Shown here: positions 1 through 7,500 of the stretch, piece by piece
Layout of the letters: each line of letters starts with the position of its first letter
Position numbering within the stretch: the first letter of the stretch is position 1
Assembly (NCBI GenBank): GCA_003219345.1
Contig: QHOP01000053.1
Coordinates: forward strand, 1-10,695
Origin: Verrucomicrobiota bacterium
GTDB lineage: Bacteria > Verrucomicrobiota > Verrucomicrobiia > Limisphaerales > AV2
Length of the DNA: 10,695 bases
Direction: 5' to 3'
Position numbers and translations under genes: made by a program
The notes under the pieces: generated by a model
Database searches by the model: none
Seen by the model: the letters and a program-made list of their open reading frames with translations, nothing else
Told to the model about the DNA's origin: nothing

Positions 1-671
1 TCCTCCATTTGCTTGCGCACGATGTACTGGCCAAGTTGGCTGCCGATGATGGCCATCATGCGGAGCAGGTCTTCATCCGGCGGCTGAATTTCGTGGCTGA
101 AAAATTCAATGACGCCGACGACTTCGTGTTGAATCGTGATGGGAAATCCAAACGCTGCGTGAAGACCTTCTTTGGCGGCGATCGACGCCCGCGGGCAACG
201 GTCGTCTTCGGCGACGTTTTCCACCCAGACGGGTTTGGCGTCGGCCCAGATCCGACCCGGAAATCCAGCGCCGCAGGCAAAGATCGCCTCACGGGTGGCT
301 GCGCAAAACTGCGGAACAGCCTGTGCAGGCTGATGCCACACGGCTACGCAACGCAACTGCCCGGCGGCGGCGTCCGCTTTCCAGAGCGCGCCCAACTCCC
401 AGCCGAGGCTTTCACAGACAGACTGCAGGATTCCCGGCGCGGCTTCATTCAAGTTGACCGATTCGGCCAGGACACCGGCCACGGCATGTTGCGCCGTGAG
501 CCGCTGCTGCGCGCGCTTGCGGTCCCGCCCGGCGTCGAAGCAGTCGGAACCCCTGCCGACGCGTTCCTGCTGTGCGCGCGGCCCGACCCGGTCATTGAAC
601 GCGGGGCTGCGGTGGCGCGTGCCGGCGGCCGGACCGCGTTCACCACGAAGTACTGTCATGTCCGTCATCAT
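1..671 (-). CDS. GAF-domain sensory protein, N-terminal part (3' end beyond left edge)
   Basis: Reverse-strand translation from ATG at 671-669 gives 223 codons with no stop before the left edge, so the gene is partial. Residues about 48-62 (GRDRKRAQQRLTAQH) look like a short helical linker. Residues about 63-218 read as a GAF domain of the kind found in multi-sensor histidine kinases of soil bacteria: LGWELGALW near 89-97, GFPGRIW 136-142, VWVENVAEDDRCPRA 148-162, GLHAAFGFPI 169-178, VVGVIEFFS 184-192, PPDEDLLRMMAIIGSQLGQY 197-216. GAF domains bind small ligands or cofactors, or dimerise to control attached output domains; the output domain (PAS, histidine kinase or other) is not in view. The frame stays open upstream to a stop at 734-732; other starts are the ATG codons 668-666 and 659-657. 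There is no strong ribosome binding site, only GGA 9-11 bases upstream. The GAF call is firm; 'sensor kinase' is inference. It is divergent from the 1111-4351 operon. Confidence 0.85.
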   Translation of the reverse strand, partial: MMTDMTVLRGERGPAAGTRHRSPAFNDRVGPRAQQERVGRGSDCFDAGRDRKRAQQRLTAQHAVAGVLAESVNLNEAAPGILQSVCESLGWELGALWKADAAAGQLRCVAVWHQPAQAVPQFCAATREAIFACGAGFPGRIWADAKPVWVENVAEDDRCPRASIAAKEGLHAAFGFPITIQHEVVGVIEFFSHEIQPPDEDLLRMMAIIGSQLGQYIVRKQME

Positions 672-713
672 TTGTGTTCCGAGTTGAACCGTTGCTGACG
701 GAATCAATACGCT

Positions 714-725
714 GCGCCCCGGCGC
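714..725. repeat. short inverted repeat gcgcc-cc-ggcgc
   Basis: Two 5-base arms (714-718 and 721-725) flank a 2-base centre. It lies about 45-55 bases upstream of the GAF gene start. It could be an operator or a chance GC palindrome; it is too short to be a terminator on its own. Confidence 0.3.
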
Positions 726-830
726 GTTCTTTCAAAAAGGTTTGGAGTTCGCGGGAACAGGAGATCGGCAAGCCGAGCAAAGCGGTCTGATCACTTCAGA
801 GGCGCTCTCTAACGGCGTTTCGGGATGAAC

Positions 831-845
831 CTCCGCAACGCGGAG
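831..845. repeat. inverted repeat ctccgc-aac-gcggag
   Basis: Perfect 6-base arms (831-836, 840-845) around a 3-base loop, able to form a tight hairpin. It is followed directly by 'agacgcggcgtcctg' and, 40 bases on, by the palindrome at 885-899. Together these look like parts of one intergenic element of about 75 bases. Confidence 0.5.
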
Positions 846-884
846 AGACGCGGCGTCCTGACTGTGGCGTGGCGGGGCGGGCTG

Positions 885-899
885 AGGACAGCCTGTCCT
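885..899. repeat. 15-bp palindrome aggacag-c-ctgtcct
   Basis: Perfect 7-base arms flank a single central C. It sits in the string 'gctgaggacagcctgtccta' (881-900), which I associate with dispersed intergenic elements of Verrucomicrobiota genomes. It is noncoding on both strands. It could instead be a regulator site; only a genome-wide count would separate these. Confidence 0.55.
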
Positions 900-970
900 A
901 CCTTGAGGCACATGAAAAGCGAAACAAGCTTCTTTGTCCGGCGGCATGTCAAACTGGCTTCCAGTATTCT

Positions 971-998
971 GAAAGATTCGATCATTCGGCGCGTATTG
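971..998. repeat. direct repeat copy 1
   Basis: 28-bp unit beginning gaaagattcgatcattcgg and ending gcgtattg. It matches the unit at 1057-1086 except for one T/C change (982 against 1068) and two bases missing from the GCGC run. Unit starts are 86 bases apart. The two copies flank the inverted repeats at 1001-1014 and 1046-1061. Confidence 0.8.
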
Positions 999-1000
999 AT

Positions 1001-1014
1001 TTTGTGAACACAAA
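1001..1014. repeat. inverted repeat tttgtg-aa-cacaaa
   Basis: Perfect 6-base arms around AA, starting two bases after repeat copy 1. AT-rich symmetrical sites of this size upstream of a gene are typical of dimeric regulator operators, but no specific regulator can be named. Confidence 0.45.
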
Positions 1015-1045
1015 CAGAAATGCACTCCGGCGCCCGACACTTTCA

Positions 1046-1061
1046 CTTTCAAATTTGAAAG
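1046..1061. repeat. 16-bp perfect palindrome ctttcaaatttgaaag
   Basis: Uninterrupted 8+8 palindrome whose right arm runs into repeat copy 2 (1057-1086). It lies 23 to 50 bases upstream of the possible TTG and GTG starts of the HlyD-like gene, a plausible operator position. There is no loop, so a protein-binding site is more likely than a hairpin terminator. Confidence 0.5.
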
Positions 1062-1086
1062 ATTCGACCATTCGGCGCGCGTATTG
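1057..1086. repeat. direct repeat copy 2
   Basis: 30-bp unit beginning gaaagattcgaccattcgg and ending gcgcgtattg, near-identical to 971-998. Its last three bases are the TTG at 1084-1086, the most upstream possible start of the HlyD-like gene. This argues that the real start is downstream. Confidence 0.8.
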
Positions 1087-1110
1087 CTCCTGCACCGCTT
1101 CTGTGAATGC

Positions 1111-2178
1111 GTGAGCGCGGTAGCTTCCCCGCCGGCGAGGAGCACGCGCACCGGCACAGGTAACCGCCTCACGAGCGTCTCGCCACTGTGCCAGCCCGTC
1201 GAACCGAAGGTGGTCACGGGCGCTTTGGTTGTTGAACCGAAAGCCGGGCCGCCCTCCAGTCGGCGCCGATTGTTCTTCCGTTGCGCGCGGCTCGTGTTGA
1301 CCGGCGCGGTGGTGGCGGGCGCGGGGGCCTATGTCACGCACACGTTTACTTCGGCGACCAGCGAGCAGGCTTACATCAACGCCGAGATGACCGTGTTGCG
1401 CGCGCCGATCGAAGGGCAACTGCGGCTGGAGCCCGTTCAGCCTGGCGCCGTGATTTTCAGGGACGCGACCCTGTTTCGGATCGAAAATCCTCGCTTCGGC
1501 AATCAGGAAGCGATGGCGCAGTTGAATTGGCTGCGGGAATTGACGGAGCGTTTGCACGCCGAGGCCGACGAAGCCGCGGTGCGTTATCAGCAGCAGGAAC
1601 AGGTGTATCGGCTCCATGAAAAGTTGCACGAGGAAAAGCTGATTTCACGTCTCGCTTTCCTGGAGGAGGAAACGAAGCTGGCGCTGGCGCAGACGGCACT
1701 GAGCAACAAGCAGTCCCAGGCGCGCCAAGCCGAAGCGCGCACGCGCGAGGTGGAGCGCCAGGTGGAACTCCAGAAGGAGACGATGGTCCAGATGCCATTC
1801 GACGGAGTGGCCTGGACCATCCCCGCCAAGACTGGCGCGCAGGTCGCCGCGCATGAACCGGTGTTGCAGGTGATCGATCCGCGGCGGATCTGGGTGGACG
1901 CGTTCTTTCACGAAAAATATTCGCCGAAACTACGCCCGGGCGCGCCGGTCACCATCCGCGCGCTTGATGGCAGAGAAACCTGGCACGGGCACGTGGAATC
2001 AATCCGCGGCGGCGTGGGGCGGATCGCCTATGAGAGTTTTACCGCCGGGCTGCCTGGCGACTTTACACGCCGCCGCGTCGCTGTGCGCGTGGTGATGGAA
2101 TCGAACAATCCCTTCGACGCGAGCCAGTTCTTCGGAGTGGGCCGCAGCGTGGTGGTCTCTGTCAACGACCATGAATAA
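1111..2178 (+). CDS. HlyD-like membrane-fusion protein of a polysaccharide synthase operon
   Basis: Periplasmic adaptor-type protein, about 355 residues from GTG 1111. A basic segment (RRRLFFRCAR) leads into one membrane anchor at about 61-77 (VLTGAVVAGAGAYV). Next come a first lipoyl half (AYINAEMTVLRAPIEGQL, 87-104), a Gln/Glu/Ala-rich coiled-coil hairpin (about 131-224), the second lipoyl half (MPFDGVAWTI, 228-237) and a beta-barrel region (IWVDAFFHEKYSPKLRPGAP). This is the HlyD/EmrA/Alg44 order. The start is uncertain: TTG 1084, GTG 1111 and GTG 1210 are all in frame, none with a clear ribosome binding site. No ATG occurs before the membrane segment; GTG 1210 would leave the short cytoplasmic tail usual in HlyD proteins. 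The stop overlaps the next gene by 8 bases, implying translational coupling. Likely role: carry the polymer made by the partner synthase across the periplasm, as proposed for Alg44 and BgsB. Confidence 0.85.
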   Translation: MSAVASPPARSTRTGTGNRLTSVSPLCQPVEPKVVTGALVVEPKAGPPSSRRRLFFRCARLVLTGAVVAGAGAYVTHTFTSATSEQAYINAEMTVLRAPIEGQLRLEPVQPGAVIFRDATLFRIENPRFGNQEAMAQLNWLRELTERLHAEADEAAVRYQQQEQVYRLHEKLHEEKLISRLAFLEEETKLALAQTALSNKQSQARQAEARTREVERQVELQKETMVQMPFDGVAWTIPAKTGAQVAAHEPVLQVIDPRRIWVDAFFHEKYSPKLRPGAPVTIRALDGRETWHGHVESIRGGVGRIAYESFTAGLPGDFTRRRVAVRVVMESNNPFDASQFFGVGRSVVVSVNDHE

Positions 2179-4351
2179 GACCGTGCGCCTGCCTCGGCTC
2201 GCCCCGATCGAACCGAAGCTGTTCACGCGCGGCTGGACGCTCTGTTTCGTCGCAATGCTGATGGCGTGGGCGGGCTTGTGGGCGATTCAACAGACCGAGT
2301 GGGACGCGCTGGCGGGCGCATGGGAAGCTTTCATGCAGTGGGGACGCTTTCATCTGCCGCTGGTGAACGAGGATTGTTCGCTGCTCTGGATTTTGTGTCC
2401 GACGATCCTGATGCTCGCCTGGGCGGGGTCGTTATTGCTGCTGTTTGATCAGCCGCCGGATTGGTTGCGGTTGCCCGTCGGGCTCGTTTTCCTGTTCCTC
2501 CAGGCGAGCTATCTGGCGTTCCGGCTTGTGGCAACGCTGAGTTTTGACACCTGGCCGGATGCCGTCGTGAGCGTCCTCTTTTTTCTCTCAGAAAGCTTCA
2601 TCCATTTCCGGATCGCGCTGGGAAATTTGTCGTTGCTGCGATTGACTGATCGTTCGGCGCAGGCGGACGAGTCACAGGGCGCCGTCCAGGCGGGAGAATA
2701 TCTGCCGATGGTGGACGTGTTCGTGCCGACGTATTCCGAGCCGGTTGAAATGTTACGGCGCACGATCATCGGCTGCCAGGCGATGGATTATCCTCACAAG
2801 AACGTTTACCTGCTCGATGACCAGCGGCGTCCGGCGATGAAGCGACTCGCGGAGGAACTGGGCTGCCGCTACCTCGACCGGCCCGACAACCGCCACGCCA
2901 AGGCGGGAAACCTGAACCATGCCCTGTCATTGAGTGACGGCGAGTTGATTGTCTGTTTCGACGCGGATTTCATTCCCACGCGCGATTTCCTTCAGCGAAC
3001 CGTCGGCTTTTTCCGCGAAGCCGAGGTGGCGCTGGTGCAAACGCCGCAGAACTTCTTCAATGAAGATGCGGTGACCCGGAACCTCGGGCTGGAGCGCGCG
3101 CTGGAGGACGAACAGCGTTTGTTCTTCCGCACACTCCAGCCGGCCCGCGATGCCATGAACGCCGTCGTCTGTCACGGCAGTTGTTTTGTGGTGCGCCGCT
3201 CCGCGCTCGAGGCCATCGGCGGGGTCCCGACGGAGACGATCACCGAAGATTGGGCGACTTCGATCAAACTCCAGGCGGCAGGCTTCAAGCTGTATTACCT
3301 GAACGAGGCGCTCTCCGCCGGTATGTCCGCAGACAAATGCGGCGAGTTTGTCCAACAACGCTCGCGTTGGGCGCAAGGCACATTGCAATCGCTTTTCGCT
3401 TCCACCAATCCGCTGGCCATTCCCGGGCTGAGCTGGCAGCAGCGCCTCATGCATTGCTCGGCGATTGTCTATTATCTGGGGTGCCTGAGCAGTTTATTCA
3501 ACCTGATCGCGCCGCTCTTTTTCTTTTTCTGCGGGGCGCATCTCCTGCGCATGACGGTGGCGGAAATCCTCTTCTACCGCCTGCCCTTCACGGTCGGATT
3601 CTATCTGCTCTATTCCTGGCTGACGCGCCGCACGCGCTCGGCGGTGTGGACGGAATTTTACGAGGCATTCCTCGCGCCGTCGATGGCCCTCACGGCGATC
3701 CGCAGCCTTTGCAAACCGTTTGGCGCCGGCTTCCGCGTCACGGACAAAGCGATCCGCCGCCAGCGGCTTTGCGTGAACCGGCGCGTGGCGCTGCCGTTTG
3801 CGATTTTAATCGTGTTGCATGTTGCGGGAATCGCTTTTGCCTTGATCACGCAAAGACAATACGAGGAGCGCGACGCGTTTGTGATCGCGACGTATTTCGC
3901 GGTGAGCAATCTCATCACACTTTGGCTTTGCCTGCTGGTTTCGGTGGACGTGGCGCAGGAACATCGCTTTGTTCGCTTCACACATCGCCTGCCTTGCCTG
4001 CTGTTGTGGGACGACACCGGGTTGTCTGGAGAGACGATCACTTTGTCGGAAGGCGAGGCTGTATTCAAGGCGTGCGGCGGGTCGCGGGTCGGCCCATTGC
4101 CGATCCAGGCGTTTATCCATTTGCCGTCGCTCCAGCTTGCCGACGTGCCCGTGCGCGTGCGGGAGGTCAGCGGCGACGGGCAGGTGAGCGTGGAATTTCT
4201 CGACCTGACCCTGCCGCAGCGACGCACGCTGATCGCCTACCTTTACTGTCGGCCGCGGCAATGGGACCGACCGGCTCGAAGCGAACTCCGCGCCATGTGG
4301 GAATACGCGCGGGCCAGTCTGCGAATTTATTCTCTCGCCGAATCGCCTTGA
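2171..4351 (+). CDS. BcsA-like processive GT2 polysaccharide synthase with PilZ-like domain
   Basis: 726-residue inner-membrane synthase that should polymerise and extrude a beta-glucan-type chain from a UDP-sugar. About four N-terminal membrane helices (near 23-40, 71-92, 102-125, 131-150) precede the catalytic domain: VDVFVPTYSEP 181-191, LLDDQ 214-218, RPDNRHAKAGNLNHAL 237-252, the DAD metal motif 264-266, TED 358-360 and QQRSRW 395-400 (QxxRW). Further helices lie near 429-455, 462-484, 538-559 and 568-592. FRVTDK at 521-526 matches the BcsA gating-loop motif FxVTxK. Residues about 593-700 resemble PilZ: RFTHR 602-606 keeps RxxxR, but the DxSxxG position reads TLSEGE (624-629), losing Asp and the final Gly. 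No bcsB, bcsZ or bcsC is adjacent; the HlyD-like partner instead recalls BgsB/BgsA or Alg44/Alg8. The product could be cellulose, mixed-linkage glucan or another polymer; sequence alone does not decide. The ATG lies inside the end of the upstream gene. Confidence 0.93.
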   Translation: MNKTVRLPRLAPIEPKLFTRGWTLCFVAMLMAWAGLWAIQQTEWDALAGAWEAFMQWGRFHLPLVNEDCSLLWILCPTILMLAWAGSLLLLFDQPPDWLRLPVGLVFLFLQASYLAFRLVATLSFDTWPDAVVSVLFFLSESFIHFRIALGNLSLLRLTDRSAQADESQGAVQAGEYLPMVDVFVPTYSEPVEMLRRTIIGCQAMDYPHKNVYLLDDQRRPAMKRLAEELGCRYLDRPDNRHAKAGNLNHALSLSDGELIVCFDADFIPTRDFLQRTVGFFREAEVALVQTPQNFFNEDAVTRNLGLERALEDEQRLFFRTLQPARDAMNAVVCHGSCFVVRRSALEAIGGVPTETITEDWATSIKLQAAGFKLYYLNEALSAGMSADKCGEFVQQRSRWAQGTLQSLFASTNPLAIPGLSWQQRLMHCSAIVYYLGCLSSLFNLIAPLFFFFCGAHLLRMTVAEILFYRLPFTVGFYLLYSWLTRRTRSAVWTEFYEAFLAPSMALTAIRSLCKPFGAGFRVTDKAIRRQRLCVNRRVALPFAILIVLHVAGIAFALITQRQYEERDAFVIATYFAVSNLITLWLCLLVSVDVAQEHRFVRFTHRLPCLLLWDDTGLSGETITLSEGEAVFKACGGSRVGPLPIQAFIHLPSLQLADVPVRVREVSGDGQVSVEFLDLTLPQRRTLIAYLYCRPRQWDRPARSELRAMWEYARASLRIYSLAESP

Positions 4352-4533
4352 GCCGTGCTCGTCACCGGTGGCATCGCGCGGGTCACGCTGGAACCGTGGC
4401 AGGGATCGGCTCGGTGATGCGGACCGCTTGCGTCGAACCGGGTACAGTTTGCGCCGCGTATGAGCAACAGGGAATCGAATACGGTACTATCTGGTGAGGA
4501 AAACTTGAAAAGCGGTCATCCGTAGAGGGCGGA
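4352..4533. other. convergent junction without visible gene
   Basis: 182 bases lie between the ends of the synthase gene (plus) and the kinase gene (minus). I see no convincing stem followed by a T run on either strand and no credible small gene. The 67-codon minus frame over 4383-4586 mostly overlaps the kinase end and looks like chance. Confidence 0.6.
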
Positions 4534-7500
4534 CTACTCAGTGCGTCTCGTTCGTTCTGAACCCAGCCTCTTTTGCGCGGCGGCACAACGGTCGCGAAAG
4601 GTCTGGTCGTCCGGCTTTACTTGAATGAGTTGGCTCCAATGGAAAACAGCCGCGCTCCACTGGCCTGCCTCCGCAGCAGCCTCAGCCTCACGTTGATGCC
4701 AGGCGACCGTTTCCTGTTGCGACACGGTAAAATCGGAGGGGTACTGCGCGCTCAACTTCCGCCAGGCGATTTGCAAGGCTTCGTTCTCGAGTGGCAGACC
4801 TCCGCCGATTTGGTCACCCTTATGACCGGAGAGCATCTGGCTGAGGAGCATCAACTCGTCCACCGGGCGAGGATCAGGTGTCAGGTCCCAGATCCGCCAT
4901 AACGCGGGCTGCGGATTCCCGGTCGTCTGCCAATCGATCCAGCGACCGGCCTTCTCGCTCTTTGCGACAATACGACTGCCGTTCGCGATGAACTGAACAT
5001 CCCAGACGGGAAAAGGATGCTTCAGCCGGGGTGTAATCGGTGTGCTGGTGGCCGCGTCCCACACCTGGACGGTGTCCTCCGCATCCAAGGAAACAATCCA
5101 TCGGCCGTCCGGACTGAAGTGCGCTTCCAATACTTGATGTTTGTGGATGAGCGGTGATCCGGCCATTTTTCCTGTGGCGATCTCCCAGACTACGGCGCTT
5201 CGGTCCTCGCTGGCCGTGACGACCCTTTTCCCATCCGGGCTGAAGGCGGCAAACAAAACTCCATCGTTATGCCAAAACGGTTCGCCAACCTTTTCCCCCG
5301 TCACGACGTCCCAAACCTGGGCGTACCGTTTCGTCATGCCACCGGAGCCACTGGCGGTAACCACCTGCCGGCCATTGGCACTGAACTCGACATGGCTCAC
5401 CTTGCTTGGATGTGACCAGACCTGCAGTTGCACGCCTGTGATCGCATTCCAAAGATATGCGTTCGTTCCTGCAATCGTGACCAGCCTGCTGGCATCCGGG
5501 CTCAGGACGGCCTGTTCCACCCGCTTGGGATGACGGAGGGGAAAACTCACCCTTCCTCCGATCGCATCCCAGATTTGGACAACAGTTCCCGCAGCAGTGA
5601 TCATTCGGTGGGCAGTCGCGCTCAGTACGGAGGAAGTGATCGAATCATCGGCTGGAAAGAGTGGGGATAACGCCTGTGCGCTGGAGGTTGTCCAGACTTG
5701 TCCGAAGAACGCCGTTTTGCCCGCGGGCTGGGTTCGTGTGGTGATGATCAGCAACCGGCTCCCGTCCCGATTCAACTTCACATCGTGAACCGGGTACTCG
5801 GGACGGATGCCGGGGGAGATAGCGGTGTCAGTCGTGGCGTTCCACACTCGCAGGAGATCGCCCTCGAAGGTTGCAAAAGCATTTCCGTCGGGGCTATAAA
5901 AAACCGGAGTTGGAGAGGCGACCCATTTATTCCCCGCAAGGTCCCACAAGTGGCTGACCCCATTCGCGCAGGTGGTCAGGATGCGATTTCCTGCCGGACC
6001 GAACGAGGCGCTGGTCGGATAGCTTGTGTGTTTGAGCGGCGGAACCGCCTCTTTGCCCGTGCTCGCCTCCCACACTCGCGTGCTAAAATCATAATCCCAG
6101 CAGGTCGTGACGATATAGCGACCATCCGGGCTGAATTGAGCGCTGTGCACCGGGGCATCCGGATGCAGTGTCGTAATCAGCTTTCCCGTCGCCGCATCCC
6201 ACACGCGCGCGGTCTTGTCATAGCTCGCCGTGACAACCGATGCGCTGTCCGGACTAAAACAGGCCTGGAACACCCAATTCTGATGCCGCATCGGCACTCC
6301 GGCCTGGACGCACGTGTCCGCCCTCCAAATTTTTGCCGTCCCATCGACGCTCGCCGTGACAATCCAACGTCCATCTGGACTGAAGCTGGCGTGCCTGACC
6401 GCTTCGGAATGAGCAACGAATTCGCGAGGCGGATCGGGAGCGCCCATCGTCCAGACGCGGACCTTGCCGTCTTCACAGGCTGTGACGATCCGGTCTCCCA
6501 GCGGAGAAAAGCTGGCACAGTACACGGTATCAGGGTGAAGCAGAGGGGAGACAGCGGTTATTTCCTCGCCATTTTCCGCATTCCATACTCTGACAGTCCG
6601 ATCCTCGCCAGCGGTGAGGAGGAAACGGCCATCCCTGCTGAAACACGCGCTTTCCACTCCCTTTTCGGGATTATGACCTGTCAATCGAAAGACCTGGAGA
6701 TTGCCCTCCACATCCCACACTGCGGCACTGCCGTTAATGCCGGCAATCACCACCCGGCGGCCGTTTGGGCTAAACCCAGCTGCGTTGACTCGGCCATCCT
6801 GAAACCAGACCCGGATCAGCTTTGGACACTGCCGCAGGACCACACCCAAATGAACGCGATGCCTCTTTGCTCTCTCGACGTCGCTCTGTTCCAACCGCAA
6901 CGCCTGCGCAAAGGACGGCAGCGCGCCTGACAGATCGCCTTCATCAATCAGGCGCGTTCCATAGGCGACGTGGGAGTCGGCCAGGTTTTGCCTGGCCAGG
7001 CGCCGATCACGATTGACCTGGTAATAGGCGGCGGCCGCAACGAGCAGCACAATCGCGGCAACGAGGCCAATTCTGCTGAGGAGCGCCAAACGCCGCTCGA
7101 GCAATCGCAAGCGCTTGACCGATTTGCCGGCTTGCAGCAGCAGGAGATCTGCCCGCAGTTCGTCGGCGGAATTGTAGCGCTTGTGAGGGTCGCTTTCGCA
7201 GGCCCTGATGATGACCTCGTTCAGTTCAAGAAAGTCCTCCTGTTCGCTGATCTCCTCCAATTGAGTCGGGAGTGCCGGAAACACCTGACGGTCATGGCCG
7301 GTGCTGATTTCGTACAAGACCTTTCCCAGGCTGTAAATGTCTGCCTGAACGGTTCCGGGACCTTCGGGAGGGATAAACCCTTCGGTGCCGACCAAAGACG
7401 TCGAACTCTCCACATCAGCCACAAGACCGATATCCGCAATCTTGGGAATGCCGTTTACGAAAATAATGTTGGAGGGTTTGATATCCCGATGGATGAGGCC

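Larger units (their letters stand above)
672..1110. other. divergent intergenic region rich in short repeats
   Basis: About 440 bases separate the divergent GAF gene and the HlyD-like gene. Open frames here (732-1217 minus, 825-1007 and 869-1114 plus) have compositions unlike proteins and no recognisable domain. The stretch contains inverted repeats at 714-725, 831-845, 885-899, 1001-1014 and 1046-1061, and an imperfect direct repeat at 971-998 / 1057-1086. It must hold the promoters of both flanking genes, but I could not assign -35/-10 boxes with confidence. The part around 826-905 has the feel of the interspersed elements common between genes in Verrucomicrobiota; that is recall of style, not a search result. 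Confidence 0.7.

Noticed and set aside
9..698. 229-codon plus-strand open frame
   Set aside because: It is antisense to the GAF gene; its translation shows no domain, whereas the minus strand gives a clear GAF domain.
971..1086. CRISPR-like array from the two direct repeats
   Set aside because: Only two imperfect copies of unequal length, with a palindrome overlapping one of them and no cas gene nearby.
732..1217. 161-codon minus-strand open frame across the intergenic repeats
   Set aside because: Low-complexity, Pro/Ser/Arg-rich translation that spans repeats and the start of the HlyD-like gene; no recognisable motif.
982..1629. 215-codon minus-strand open frame
   Set aside because: Antisense to the HlyD-like gene; Arg/His-rich shadow composition.
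2171..4351. Naming the synthase bcsA
   Set aside because: Catalytic motifs fit, but the partner is HlyD-like, no bcs neighbours are present and the second PilZ motif is degraded, so cellulose as product is not established.
3181..4497. 438-codon plus-strand open frame
   Set aside because: Out-of-frame shadow of the synthase, with the Arg/Ala/Gly/His-rich composition typical of GC-rich shadow frames.
5698..6930. 410-codon plus-strand open frame
   Set aside because: Antisense to the WD40 region of the kinase; its regularity reflects the WD40 repeats on the other strand.
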